Below, piece by piece: positions 25,907 to 34,704 of a stretch of DNA of 64,000 nucleotides; the stretch's first letter is position 1, and the number at the start of each line of letters is the position of its first letter. The translations under genes and the position numbers were made by a program. Source of the stretch: Caulobacter sp. UNC279MFTsu5.1 (GTDB taxonomy: Bacteria > Pseudomonadota > Alphaproteobacteria > Caulobacterales > Caulobacteraceae). The notes under the pieces were generated by a model. That model was given only the letters and a program-made list of their open reading frames with translations. It was not told where the DNA came from and did not search any database. The stretch is from positions 146,094 through 210,093 of the forward strand of contig NZ_FORN01000005.1 of the NCBI RefSeq assembly GCF_900114015.1. Reading direction: 5' to 3'.

Positions 25907-26710
25907 ATGGTCGCCCGCCGCGCCCTTCTCGTCAGCCTCGCCGTCCTGTCCCTCGCGGCCTGCGGCAAGAAGCCCGCCGCCAGCGGCGCCGGCGACACCC
26001 TGACCGTGGCCGCCACGGCCGTGCCCCACGCCGAGGTGTTGGAGTTCATCAAGCCGAAGCTGGCGGCCGAGGGGCTGAAGATCGACATCAAGGTCTTCAA
26101 CGACTACGTCCAGCCCAACATCCAGGTGGCCGAGAAGCGCCTGGACGTGAACTACTTCCAGACCCTGCCGTATCTGGAGACTTTCAACGCCGACAAGGGC
26201 ACGACCCTGATCCCGGTGATCGGCGTGCACATCGAGCCGCTGGGCGCCTATTCGCGCAAGGTCAAGGCAATCGGCGAACTGCCCGACGGCGCCGTCGTGG
26301 CCATTCCCAACGAGGGCAGCAACGAGGGCCGGGCCCTGCTGCTGCTGGCGCGCAACGGGGTGATCACCCTGGCCGACCCCAACAAGGCGTTGTCGACCCT
26401 GAAGGACATCACCGCCAACCCGAAGAACCTGAAGTTCAAGGAGCTGGAAGGCGCGACCCTGCCGCGCGTGCTCGACCAGGTCGACCTGGCGGTGATCAAC
26501 ACCAACTACGCCCTGGACGCCAAGCTGGACCCGTCCAAGGACGCCCTGCTGATCGAGGACAAGAGCAGTCCCTATGTGAATTACCTAGTCGCCCGCCCGG
26601 ACAACAAGGACGATCCGCGCGTCCAGAAGCTGGCCGAGGCCCTGACCTCGCCCGAGGTGAAGGCGTTCATGGAGCAGAAGTACCACGGCGCGGTGGTGCC
26701 GGCGTTCTAG
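25907..26710 (+). CDS. metQ: Methionine-binding lipoprotein MetQ
   Basis: MetQ delivers methionine to MetNI. The 267-residue protein has a lipoprotein signal with LAAC at residues 17-20, so Cys20 should be acylated. The NLPA family signature follows: VAATAVPHAEVLEFIKPKLA, VNYFQTLPYLETFNADKG, GVHIEPLGAYSRKVK and VVAIPNEGSNEGRALLLLARNG. It is separated from metNI by two small genes on opposite strands, so it probably has its own promoter in 25757-25906. Confidence 0.95.
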   Translation: MVARRALLVSLAVLSLAACGKKPAASGAGDTLTVAATAVPHAEVLEFIKPKLAAEGLKIDIKVFNDYVQPNIQVAEKRLDVNYFQTLPYLETFNADKGTTLIPVIGVHIEPLGAYSRKVKAIGELPDGAVVAIPNEGSNEGRALLLLARNGVITLADPNKALSTLKDITANPKNLKFKELEGATLPRVLDQVDLAVINTNYALDAKLDPSKDALLIEDKSSPYVNYLVARPDNKDDPRVQKLAEALTSPEVKAFMEQKYHGAVVPAF

Positions 26711-26715
26711 GGCGC

Positions 26716-27210
26716 CTATTCGGTCGGCTGAAGCGCGCTGGTCAGCGGGTCCACCCGCAGCAGCACGGGGCGGTCCAGGCCGCTGTGGGGATCAATCACC
26801 GACATCACAAGCGGCGTGGCCCTCATCACGGCCACCGAGGCGCCTTGGGGCGTAAAGACCTCCTGCTCGGGATAGCGCGCCACGAGCATGGCGTTGAGCC
26901 GGCGAACCTCGCCGGGGTCGGTGACCTCAACGGCCTTGGCCGCCAGGGACAAGCCGCGAAGATCGGGGCCGTCGCCGTTGTGCCGCCCGATCGCGATCGA
27001 GATCCGGGGATCCCGCTGCATGTTGGCGAGCTTCTGTCCGTCGCGGGCGATGGCGAAATACAGCGTCAGGCCGTCATGCATGTAGCCGACCAGGGTCGCC
27101 TGCGGCCAGCCGTCCGGGCGCAGGGTGGCCACGGCCATGACCCGGTTTTCCGAGAGGATCCGCAGCGCGGTCTCCCTGAGGGCATCGGCGTCGATGTCTG
27201 TCGACGGCAT
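26716..27210 (-). CDS. Pyridoxamine 5'-phosphate oxidase-like flavin-binding protein
   Basis: The 164-residue split-barrel protein has MAVATLRPDGWPQATLVGYMHDGLTLYFAIARDGQKLANMQRDPRISIAIG, the usual FMN-binding pattern of the PNPOx-like superfamily. Members reduce F420-, flavin- or haem-related substrates or act as stress proteins. The full PdxH active site is not evident. The gene converges with metQ (a five-base gap). Confidence 0.8.
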   Translation of the reverse strand: MPSTDIDADALRETALRILSENRVMAVATLRPDGWPQATLVGYMHDGLTLYFAIARDGQKLANMQRDPRISIAIGRHNGDGPDLRGLSLAAKAVEVTDPGEVRRLNAMLVARYPEQEVFTPQGASVAVMRATPLVMSVIDPHSGLDRPVLLRVDPLTSALQPTE

Positions 27211-27405
27211 GGCGCGTCTCCTGCTCGCTCGCCGACAGCGTCCCTGTACGGGGCCGCAGAGATCTTGGCGAAGACGGAGCGCGCCAGGATAACACGAACG
27301 CCGGCCTCCCGTTGGCTCTTGCTGAATCGCGTCCTGGCCTAATCTGACATTTCACATTACATATCAGGGCTCGATAATCTTCGGAGCTCCGCCTTGCGAC
27401 AATTG

Positions 27406-28137
27406 ATGGCCCCCGACGACGCCCTGGCCGCGGGTGGCCGCGAGCGGATGCTGGTGCTGGACGTCTGCTCGTCCTCGGGCCTGGAGGACTGGTCGCCCGA
27501 CCTGCAGAAGGCCAAGGTCTACGAGCGCATCCTGCTGGACCTGATCCTGGGACGCCTGGCGCCGGGCGCGCGGCTGGATGAGCAGTCGCTGGCGGCGCGC
27601 TACGACGCCGGGCTGGCCGGGGTGCGCGACGCCCTGGGGCGGCTGGCCCTGGAGGGCCTGGTGATCCGCAGGGCCCGTTCGGGCACCACCGTCGCCCCGC
27701 TGGACCTGGTCGAACTGCGCCAGGGCTACGAGGCCCGGGCCCTGATCGAGCCGCACTGCGCGGGCCTGGCCGCCAAGCACGCCAGCAAAGCCGAGGCCGA
27801 CGCCATCCGCGCGGCCTTCGACGGCGGCGAGCAGGCGGCCCGCGACCGCGACCTGCCGGCCCTGGTGGCCATGGACCAGCGCTTCCACGCCGCCGTGGCC
27901 CGGGCCGGCGGCAACATGGCCCTGGCCCGCATCCTGATCCCCTTGCAGCACAAGGCCGCCCGCTACTGGGTGTTCTCGTTCGGCGCGGCCACTGAGGCCG
28001 AGCTGATCGCCGACGTCGAGCAGCACCGCGCCGTGGCCGACGTGATCGCCCGCGGCGACGTCGAAGGCGCCAGGCTGGCCATGATGCGCGTGCTCAACAT
28101 CATGCCCGAGGCCACCCGACCGATGGTCGAGGGGTAG
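27406..28137 (+). CDS. GntR/FCD-family transcriptional regulator
   Basis: The 243-residue protein has a winged-helix domain (KVYERILLDLILGRLAPGARLDEQSLAARYDAG, GVRDALGRLALEGLVIRRARSGTTVAP) and a C-terminal FCD ligand-binding domain (YEARALIEPHCAGLAAKHAS, MDQRFHAAVARAGGN, EQHRAVADVIARGDVEGARLAM) with metal-binding His residues. FCD regulators sense small carboxylates or amino acids. I chose the ATG at 27406 over the TTG at 27394. The next genes are a TonB receptor and an MFS transporter, so it probably controls their uptake pathway through the dyad at 28318. Confidence 0.9.
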   Translation: MAPDDALAAGGRERMLVLDVCSSSGLEDWSPDLQKAKVYERILLDLILGRLAPGARLDEQSLAARYDAGLAGVRDALGRLALEGLVIRRARSGTTVAPLDLVELRQGYEARALIEPHCAGLAAKHASKAEADAIRAAFDGGEQAARDRDLPALVAMDQRFHAAVARAGGNMALARILIPLQHKAARYWVFSFGAATEAELIADVEQHRAVADVIARGDVEGARLAMMRVLNIMPEATRPMVEG

Positions 28138-28143
28138 GGCGGA

Positions 28144-28275
28144 GACGCCCCCTCCGTCCGCTTCGCGGCCCCTCCCCCGTTTCAGGGGGGGGAGAAGGAC
28201 GGCGCCGCATCCTCCTCACCCGCGATGCGGGGGAGGTGGCGCGCCGTGAATACGCGGCGTGACGGTGGGGGCGTC
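28144..28275. repeat. Palindromic repeat, CCCCCTCCGTC family
   Basis: It starts ACGCCCCCTCCGTCCGCTTCGCGG and ends CGTGACGGTGGGGGCGTC, with CCTCCCCCGTTTCAGGGGGG and ATGCGGGGGAGG inside. It is closely related to 30831-30955 and 55751-55875. It separates the GntR gene from the receptor promoter. Confidence 0.85.
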
Positions 28276-28317
28276 TTCAGCGCAGCTAATATCCGCTGCA
28301 ATATAATTCTCTCTGAA

Positions 28318-28353
28318 ATGTTACATAACGTTTTGACGAACGTTGCGTAACAT
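28318..28353. promoter_or_regulatory. Long dyad upstream of the TonB receptor gene
   Basis: ATGTTACATAACGTT at 28318-28332 and AACGTTGCGTAACAT at 28339-28353 are 15-base arms with two mismatches and a six-base spacer. The dyad ends 51 bases before the receptor ATG, in an AT-rich patch of otherwise GC-rich DNA. It is a good candidate operator for the upstream GntR/FCD regulator or another repressor. Which protein binds is inferred. Confidence 0.6.
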
Positions 28354-28404
28354 TCCATTGGCTAGCTTCGCCGCCCCTGCCTCGGCGGACCTGGAGCTTT
28401 CGTG

Positions 28405-30819
28405 ATGTCTATCCGCGCCTGCCTGCTCGCCTCCGCCATGGCCGTCGGCGTCTTCGCCTCGGGCCAGGCCTTCGCGCGCGATGGGGCCGAGGACGCGGCG
28501 CCCCAGGCCGACGCCGTCGACGCGGTGATCGTCCAGGCGCGCGACAAGGCCGGTCTTTTGGAAAAGCAGCCCAGCGCCACGGTGTTCGGCCTGGAGAAGT
28601 CGCTGCTGGAGACCCCGCGCTCGGCCAGCTTCGTCAGCGACACCACCCTGACCCGCTATGGCATCGAGACCATCGACGGGCTGACGGCGGTCTCGCCAGG
28701 GACCTACACCGCCAGCTTCTACGGCGTGCCAGGGGCGCTCAACATCCGCGGCACCCTGGCCGAGAACTATTTCCGCGGCTTCAAGCGAGTCGAGAACCGG
28801 GGCACCTACTCGACCCCGATCGGCGGCGCGGCCCAGATCGAGATCGTGCGTGGCCCGCCCACTCCGATCTACGGCGCGGGCAAGGTCGGCGGCATGCTGA
28901 ACTTCATCCCCAAGTCGGCGCGCGACGAAGGGCGGTTCCTGACCGACCCCAAGGGCGAACTGACCGCCACCTTCGGGGCCTACGACAAGAAGAATGTCAC
29001 CGGCCAGGTCGCCCTGCCGGTCAAGCTGGGCGCGGCCGACGGCGGGATCTACGCCTATGGTGAGCTCGATGACTCCAAGAGCTTCTATCGGGGGCTCCAC
29101 CCCAAGCGGCAGCTGGCCGAGGTCTCGGCCGACTTTGACCTGAACAACGGCTGGAGCACGGCCTTCGGCGGCATGGCCTATCACTCGACCGGCGACATCC
29201 AGACGCCGGGCTGGAACCGCCTGACCCAGGACCTGATCGACCACCGGACCTACGTCACCGGCCGCGACACCACCCTGGTCGACGCCGACGGCAATGGGCG
29301 GATCACCCCTGGCGAGGTCGGCTTCTACCCGTTCGGCAGCGCCCTCTACATTCCGTACTTCGGCTCCCCCGCCACCGACGCCAACCATATGCTGGACACT
29401 GGGGTGGGGACCACCAAGCTGGACCCGCGCACCGTCTATGTCAGCGCCGCCGATTTCTCCAAGACCTGGACCAACACCCTTTATTTCGACCTGGCCAAGC
29501 GGTTCGGCGACGACAGCGTGCTGAAGCTGCAGCTGTTCTACGACGACCAGGAGAACAAGCGCTTCGTCTCGTACGGCTATCCCGCCTGGTTCGACAGCTC
29601 GGTCTGGGAGGCGCGGGCCAGCTACGCCTTCAAGCGCGACTTCGGGGCGGTGAGCGCGCAGACCATCGTCGGGGCCGGCTACCGCGACTTCTCCGGCCGC
29701 CGCCGCGAGAGCTTCAACAGCGGCATGATCGCCATCGACCGCCGCGACATCTCGGTCGGGGCCCGGCCCAACGACATCATCGACAGTCCGTTCAGCCTCG
29801 AATCGGCCGGCGTCCAGGGCCTGGAATGGGAGAACGACAACCGCGGCGCCTGGAGCCAGACCGGCCTGTTTTTCACCAGCGACGTGAAGTTCGGCCAGCG
29901 CCTGACCCTGACCCTGGGCGGTCGCTACGACTGGTACGACGTGGCCGCGCACGACACCGGCGCGCTGCCGTTCACCGTCGCCGGCCGCCAGACCGACAGC
30001 CGGGGGAAGGGGACCTACAGCGCCAGCCTGACCTATCAGGCCCCGATCGGATTCATGCCCTATGTCAGCTACGCCAAGGCCTCGGCCCTGGAGGTCAGCC
30101 AGGCCGGCGAGATCGCCCCGGGCCTGGTCGCCGACGGCTCGTGGCTGTCGGACAGTGATCTGGCCGAGGCCGGGGTGAAGTTCCAGCTGCTGCGCGGAAC
30201 CCTGGTCGGCTCGCTGGCCGCCTACCGCCAGAACCGCACCCAGCTGTCGGGCCTGACACCGGTGGTGCAGGGCACGCGCGCCAAGGGCGTGGAGCTGGAA
30301 GTCCGCTGGCTGGCTTCGGAGCACCTGAGCTTCACCGCCACGGGCAACGCACAGCACACCACGGTCAAGGGGCCGGACCAGTCGTTCCAGTACATCCCGG
30401 CCTATGCGGCGGGCGTGCCCGGGACCCAGGCCTATGGCGGCAGCTATGTCGTCTGGACGTTCAGCAGCCTGCCGGGGCGCGGCGGCGACTACGATTACAC
30501 CCTGATCCCCAAGTCGGTGGTCAGCCTGTACGGCGCCTACACCAGCGACAAGCACGACTGGGGGCAGGCCGGCGTGACCCTGGGCGTCACCCACGTGACC
30601 AAGGCCTCGGGCACGGTGCAGAACGCGGTGACCTATCCCGCCTACGCCGTGGTCAACGCCTCGGCCTATGTGACGCGCGGGCCCTACACCGCCGAGCTCA
30701 ACATCGATAATCTGTTCGACAAGCTCTATTTCACCCCGGACGCCGACACCTACGCCAATCTCGGGGCCTTGCCCGGCAGGGGACGGGAATGGCGCGTGAC
30801 CCTGAAGCGGAGCTTTTGA
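28405..30819 (+). CDS. TonB-dependent outer-membrane receptor
   Basis: The 804-residue receptor imports an unknown ligand across the outer membrane using TonB energy. It has a signal peptide (SIRACLLASAMAVGVFASGQAFA), a plug domain with ETPRSASFVSDTTLTRYGI, GVPGALNIRGTLAENYFRGFKR and the IEIVRGPPTPIYGAGKVGG motif, and a beta-barrel ending in ...GREWRVTLKRSF with a C-terminal Phe. GTG at 28402 directly precedes the ATG. A GntR regulator upstream and an MFS gene downstream make a complete uptake locus. Overall sequence style is like siderophore receptors, but the ligand cannot be read. Confidence 0.92.
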   Translation: MSIRACLLASAMAVGVFASGQAFARDGAEDAAPQADAVDAVIVQARDKAGLLEKQPSATVFGLEKSLLETPRSASFVSDTTLTRYGIETIDGLTAVSPGTYTASFYGVPGALNIRGTLAENYFRGFKRVENRGTYSTPIGGAAQIEIVRGPPTPIYGAGKVGGMLNFIPKSARDEGRFLTDPKGELTATFGAYDKKNVTGQVALPVKLGAADGGIYAYGELDDSKSFYRGLHPKRQLAEVSADFDLNNGWSTAFGGMAYHSTGDIQTPGWNRLTQDLIDHRTYVTGRDTTLVDADGNGRITPGEVGFYPFGSALYIPYFGSPATDANHMLDTGVGTTKLDPRTVYVSAADFSKTWTNTLYFDLAKRFGDDSVLKLQLFYDDQENKRFVSYGYPAWFDSSVWEARASYAFKRDFGAVSAQTIVGAGYRDFSGRRRESFNSGMIAIDRRDISVGARPNDIIDSPFSLESAGVQGLEWENDNRGAWSQTGLFFTSDVKFGQRLTLTLGGRYDWYDVAAHDTGALPFTVAGRQTDSRGKGTYSASLTYQAPIGFMPYVSYAKASALEVSQAGEIAPGLVADGSWLSDSDLAEAGVKFQLLRGTLVGSLAAYRQNRTQLSGLTPVVQGTRAKGVELEVRWLASEHLSFTATGNAQHTTVKGPDQSFQYIPAYAAGVPGTQAYGGSYVVWTFSSLPGRGGDYDYTLIPKSVVSLYGAYTSDKHDWGQAGVTLGVTHVTKASGTVQNAVTYPAYAVVNASAYVTRGPYTAELNIDNLFDKLYFTPDADTYANLGALPGRGREWRVTLKRSF

Positions 30820-30830
30820 CGATACAGCGG

Positions 30831-30955
30831 GACCCCCTCCGTCCGCTTCGCGGCCACCTCCCCCGTTTCACGGGGGAGGAGATGATATTTTCTCCTCACC
30901 CGCATCGCGGGGGAGGTGGCGCGATGCGAATACGCATCGTGACGGAGGGGGCGTC
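30831..30955. repeat. Palindromic repeat, CCCCCTCCGTC family
   Basis: GACCCCCTCCGTCCGCTTCGCGG at the left and CGTGACGGAGGGGGCGTC at the right enclose CACCTCCCCCGTTTCACGGGGGAGG and TCGCGGGGGAGGTGGCGC. It lies between the receptor and MFS genes and matches 55751-55875 in inverted orientation. Confidence 0.85.
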
Positions 30956-30982
30956 TCTCGCGCCTCGAATGGAAAGCACGGC

Positions 30983-32251
30983 ATGCCAAAATCTGAAATC
31001 TCAGCGCCCTTTTCCTTCCGCCCCTGGCTGTTGGTCGCCGTCTTCAGCCTGCTGCTGTTCCTGATCACGGCCGCCACCTATTCGTCGCTGGGGGTGGTGA
31101 TCCCGGCCATGGTTCCGGAGCTGGGCTGGAGCTGGGAGCACGCCTTCCTGGGGTTCACGATCCTGGGGGTGTTCACCGGCCTGTCGTCCTGGCTGCCGGC
31201 CCTGCTGATCCGGCGGATGGGCGTGCGCGGGGCGATCCTGGTCGGGGTGGCGGTGATGGCCGGCGGCCTGTTCTGCCTGTCGCGGGTCCACGCCCTGCCG
31301 ATCTATTTCCTGGGCACGGCCCTGTGCGGGATCGGTTTCCAGATGGCCGCCCTGATCCCCGGCACCCACGTGCTGTCGGCGATCTTCAAGGAGCGGGCCC
31401 TGCCGTTCGGGATCTATTTCACCTTCGGCGCCCTGGGCGGGGTGGCGGGGCCGTGGATGGTGGTCGGCGCGCTTTCGGCGACCCACGACGACTGGCGGCT
31501 GTACTGGGCCCTGCAGGCGGCGGTCGTGGGTCTGGTCGGCCTAGTCTGCGCCGTCGCCGTGGGCGGGCCGCGCTGGCTGGAACAGGCCGGCGCCGCCCTG
31601 GACCTGGAGCTGGACGCCGAGGCCAAGGCCGGCAAGACGCCTGGCCACGTCTACCATACCGACCACGAATGGAGCGTCCGCGACGCGGTGCGCACGCCGC
31701 AGTTCTACGTGCTGCTGGCTGCCTATTTCAGCCACCTACTGGCGGGAATCAGCGCCGCCAGCCTGACCCAGGCCCACCTGACCCAGCTGGGCGTCGCCGG
31801 GGCCGTGGCGGCCGGCATGCTCAGCCTGGAAGGCGGCATGCAGGTGGTCGCGCGCCTGGGCGGCGGCGCGATTGGCGACCGCGTCGATCCCCGCTGGCTG
31901 CTGGTCTTCGCCCAAGGGCTGCTGGTAGTCGGACTGCTGGCCCTGTCGCGCGCGACCACGCCGCTGCTGCTGACGCTCTACGCCGTCGGGGTGGGGATCG
32001 GCTTCGGCCTGACCGTACTGGCCGTCAGCCTGCTGCTGCTGAACTATTTCGGCCGGCGCAACAATGTCGAGCTGTTCTCCCTGACCTGCCTGGTCGGGGC
32101 GGTGTCGGCGGCGGGGCCGGTCATCGGCGGCGCCATCCGCGACCGCGTCGGCTCGTTCAGCCCGGCCTTCCAGCTGTTCGCGGCGCTGACGGCGGTGGTG
32201 TTCCTGGCGGCGCTGTTCATGCGACCGCCGCGACAGAAGCCGGCCGTCTAG
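30983..32251 (+). CDS. MFS transporter
   Basis: The 422-residue transporter has 12 hydrophobic helices and the MFS loop signature LLIRRMGVRGAILVGVAVM between helices 2 and 3, with a central acidic loop (DLELDAEAKAGKTPGHVYHTDHEW). It follows the TonB receptor after a repeat. The simplest reading is that the receptor brings a ligand into the periplasm and this permease moves it into the cytoplasm. The substrate is unknown. The oxalate/formate antiporter-like subgroup is possible from the loop style. Confidence 0.88.
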   Translation: MPKSEISAPFSFRPWLLVAVFSLLLFLITAATYSSLGVVIPAMVPELGWSWEHAFLGFTILGVFTGLSSWLPALLIRRMGVRGAILVGVAVMAGGLFCLSRVHALPIYFLGTALCGIGFQMAALIPGTHVLSAIFKERALPFGIYFTFGALGGVAGPWMVVGALSATHDDWRLYWALQAAVVGLVGLVCAVAVGGPRWLEQAGAALDLELDAEAKAGKTPGHVYHTDHEWSVRDAVRTPQFYVLLAAYFSHLLAGISAASLTQAHLTQLGVAGAVAAGMLSLEGGMQVVARLGGGAIGDRVDPRWLLVFAQGLLVVGLLALSRATTPLLLTLYAVGVGIGFGLTVLAVSLLLLNYFGRRNNVELFSLTCLVGAVSAAGPVIGGAIRDRVGSFSPAFQLFAALTAVVFLAALFMRPPRQKPAV

Positions 32252-32261
32252 ATAGCGCCCA

Positions 32262-32296
32262 AAGAAAAAGCCGCCCTGACCAAGGTCGGGGCGGCT
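32262..32296 (-). terminator. Rho-independent terminator of the porin gene
   Basis: AGCCGCCCTGACC pairs with GGTCGGGGCGGCT around AA. On the minus strand the stem is followed by a T-rich run (TTTTTCTTT), so it ends the porin transcript. It also sits just after the MFS stop and may act in both directions. Confidence 0.8.
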
Positions 32297-32318
32297 TCAT
32301 CAGGCGTTCGTGAGAAGC

Positions 32319-33032
32319 TTAGAACGCGACCTTCAGCGAGGCGGTGACCGTCGCGTGATAGATCTCGCCGTAGTTGCTCTTGTTGGTGTCCGAGTAACGG
32401 ATGTCGGCGCTGACGTGGTCGTTGATCGCGGCGGTGACGCCGGCGTTCCAGGTCACGTAGCTGTCGGTCGCGCCGCCGTAATAGGTCGAGGCGTCGACTT
32501 CCTGACGGCCGACGGCGCCGCTCAGGGTCAGCTTCTCGCCGATCGGGGCCGAGCCGTTCAGTTCGTAGTACAGCGCTTCGCCGCCGTCGCCCGGGAACTC
32601 GGGCGAGTAGTAGAGGGCGGCGCCGACGGTGGCCGGACCCACGGCGGTCGAGGCCGCAGCCTTGACTTCAGTGTAGCTGAACGCGCCCGGAGCGCCGTTC
32701 TTATCCTTGGTGTAGCCGTAATAGATCACGCCCAGGTCGAGGTTGACCGGGCCGACGGTCGGCTTCACGCCGGCGTAGACGTCGATTTCCTGGTCGGGGT
32801 TCGGGGTGCCGAAATCGACGTTCGACGTCCAGACGCCCGCATAGCCGATGCCGTAGGTGGCGTCGACACCGCCGAAGACCTGGCCCTTGGTGTTGGTGTT
32901 GCTGATGCCGCGGAAGATGTAGTCGCTGGCCACGCCGACGTTGTACGAGAGCTTCAGCTCTTCAGCCATCGCGGCGCCGCCCATGGCGACCGAAGCAGCG
33001 GCGGCGACCAGCGCCAGTTTCAGAAACTTCAT
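32319..33032 (-). CDS. TorF-family putative porin
   Basis: The 237-residue outer-membrane protein has a signal peptide (MKFLKLALVAAAASVAMGGAAMA) and the TorF family opening SYNVGVASDYIFRGISNT. Repeated alternating aromatic strands follow and the protein ends in ATVTASLKVAF with C-terminal Phe for assembly by BAM. It forms a small barrel. The substrate is not known. The codon choice is strongly biased (nearly all optimal codons), which suggests high expression. Confidence 0.9.
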   Translation of the reverse strand: MKFLKLALVAAAASVAMGGAAMAEELKLSYNVGVASDYIFRGISNTNTKGQVFGGVDATYGIGYAGVWTSNVDFGTPNPDQEIDVYAGVKPTVGPVNLDLGVIYYGYTKDKNGAPGAFSYTEVKAAASTAVGPATVGAALYYSPEFPGDGGEALYYELNGSAPIGEKLTLSGAVGRQEVDASTYYGGATDSYVTWNAGVTAAINDHVSADIRYSDTNKSNYGEIYHATVTASLKVAF

Positions 33033-33287
33033 GTGTTCTATCCCCTTTATTTCTGTTTTGCCGGCGGAGGGACTTGGAGCCTTCGCCGGTCAGCGACGCC
33101 TGCAAGCGCGTTGAGCACGGCGGCAGTAGTTGTCGACCAGGCCTTAGTTGCAATCTTGCTGGTCAAATCGCCAGCAGAAAGCACTCCGCCGGCGCAAAGT
33201 TTGGGCGGAGTGTGACGATTTTGCTTCAGAAGTGGCGTGGGGCGCCACAGTGTCAACGGAAAGATTGTTTCGGCTTTACCTGCGGCT

Positions 33288-34091
33288 TTAGCGCATCGCC
33301 AGACTCGCTCCGCCCAGGTGCAGGCCGGCGTCGACCAGCAGGGTTTCGCCGGTGACGTGCCGCGAGGCGGGCGAGGCCAGGAACACGGCGGAGCCGGCGA
33401 TGTCCTCGGCGGTCGAGGCGACCTTCAGCGGCGCGGCGGCGATCGAGCGCTCCCGCAACCTGTCAATGCGCTCCTCGTCCATCACCTTGCCGAACCACGG
33501 GGTGTCGATGAAGCCGGGGCAGACGGCGTTGACCCGGATGCGCGGCGCCAGGGCCCTGGCCAGGGACAGGGTCATGGTGGTCAGGGCCCCCTTCGAGGCG
33601 GCGTAGGGCACCGACGAGCCGTTGCCGACCACGCCGGCGATCGAGGCGGTGTTGACCACCGCGCCCGGCTGCGGCGCGGCCTCCAGCAGGCTGCGGGCCG
33701 CGCGGACCATCTGGAAGGCGCCGACCACGTTGACCGCGTAGAGCCGCAGGAAGTCCTCGGCGTCGACCGCGTCGAGATCGGCGTGGTTCGGCGCGAACTT
33801 GGTGATCCCGGCGTTGTTGAACAGGGCGTCGATGCGCCCCGTGCCCGCCGCCGCCTGGACGATCCGGCGGCAGTCGGCGTCCTGGGCCACGTCGCCCTGA
33901 ACCAGGACGGCCTTCGAGCCCTCGGCCTCGACCAGGCGGGCGGTCTCCTCGGCGTCCTGGGCGCTGCGGGCGAAGTTGACGACCACCAGGCCGGCGCCGC
34001 GCCGCGCGGTCTCCACCGCCATGGCCCGGCCCAGCCCCGTGGAGGCGCCGGTGACCACCACTGTGAAGCCGTCGAAGTCGCGTCCGCCCAT
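33288..34091 (-). CDS. SDR family oxidoreductase
   Basis: The 267-residue NAD(P)-dependent enzyme has the TGASTGLGRAMA cofactor-binding motif at residues 14-25, NNAG, the catalytic Ser region VVNTASIAGVVGNGSS and YAASKGA with the Tyr-Lys pair. The C-terminus carries SPASRHVTGETLLVDAGLHLGG. The start at 34091 (MGGRDFDGF) gives the proper N-terminus. The substrate is not known. It lies between the porin gene and queF on separate transcripts. Confidence 0.9.
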   Translation of the reverse strand: MGGRDFDGFTVVVTGASTGLGRAMAVETARRGAGLVVVNFARSAQDAEETARLVEAEGSKAVLVQGDVAQDADCRRIVQAAAGTGRIDALFNNAGITKFAPNHADLDAVDAEDFLRLYAVNVVGAFQMVRAARSLLEAAPQPGAVVNTASIAGVVGNGSSVPYAASKGALTTMTLSLARALAPRIRVNAVCPGFIDTPWFGKVMDEERIDRLRERSIAAAPLKVASTAEDIAGSAVFLASPASRHVTGETLLVDAGLHLGGASLAMR

Positions 34092-34181
34092 CGTTCTTTC
34101 CCGTCCAACATCTGTTTGATGCGACGATAGCGACGCCGCGCGCGCTTGTCTCGCCGGGGCGCGGGGCCTAGATGACCGCCC

Positions 34182-34637
34182 ATGACCGAACTTCATGTGA
34201 CCCAGCTGGGCCAGGTGGTCGAGCCCGCCGCCAGCCCCGACCAGGCCGTCCTCGAGCGCGTGCCCAACCCGCAGAGCGACGTGACCTACCTGGCCCGCTT
34301 CGTGGCGCCGGAATTCACCTCGCTGTGCCCGGTGACCGGCCAGCCCGACTTCGCGCACCTGGTGATCGACTACGCGCCGGGCGACTGGCTGATCGAAAGC
34401 AAGTCGCTGAAGCTCTACCTGACCAGCTTCCGCAACCACGGCTCGTTCCACGAGGACTGCACGGTCAAGATCGGCCGCAAGATCGTCGAGATCGCCGCCC
34501 CGCGCTGGTTGCGGATCGGCGGCTACTGGTATCCGCGCGGCGGCATTCCGATCGACGTGTTCTGGCAGACCGGCCCGGCGCCAGAGGGCCTGTGGGTCCC
34601 CGACCAGGGCGTGGCGCCCTATCGCGGCCGGGGCTGA
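34182..34637 (+). CDS. queF: NADPH-dependent 7-cyano-7-deazaguanine reductase
   Basis: QueF reduces preQ0 to preQ1 in queuosine biosynthesis. The 151-residue protein is of the short YkvM type. The catalytic Cys49 in [13 protein letters not shown] and Asp56 are visible, and the family signature ESKSLKLYL follows, then [12 protein letters not shown]. It is a single gene followed by a strong terminator. The other queuosine genes are not in this window. Confidence 0.95.
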   Translation: MTELHVTQLGQVVEPAASPDQAVLERVPNPQSDVTYLARFVAPEFTSLCPVTGQPDFAHLVIDYAPGDWLIESKSLKLYLTSFRNHGSFHEDCTVKIGRKIVEIAAPRWLRIGGYWYPRGGIPIDVFWQTGPAPEGLWVPDQGVAPYRGRG

Positions 34638-34663
34638 CCGGCTTTCGGGACAGTGAAAAGCAA

Positions 34664-34697
34664 GGGGCGCGTCCGGCTGGACGCGCCCCTTTTTCTT
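34664..34697 (+). terminator. Rho-independent terminator after queF
   Basis: GGGGCGCGTCC and GGACGCGCCCC form an 11-base perfect stem with a GGCT loop, followed by TTTTTCTTT. It ends queF and also borders the end of the convergent receptor gene. Confidence 0.92.
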
Positions 34698-34704
34698 TGG
34701 ATGT

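Noticed and set aside
28321..30594. Long minus-strand frame opposite the first TonB receptor
   Set aside because: It is an antisense shadow. The receptor on the plus strand has signal peptide, plug motifs and terminal Phe.
33074..33355. Plus-strand frame of 93 codons upstream of the porin gene
   Set aside because: It lies mainly in the intergenic promoter region and runs into the SDR gene on the other strand. The composition is not protein-like. A CACTCCGCC/GGCGGAGTG dyad at 33182-33212 lies there, but I could not assign it.
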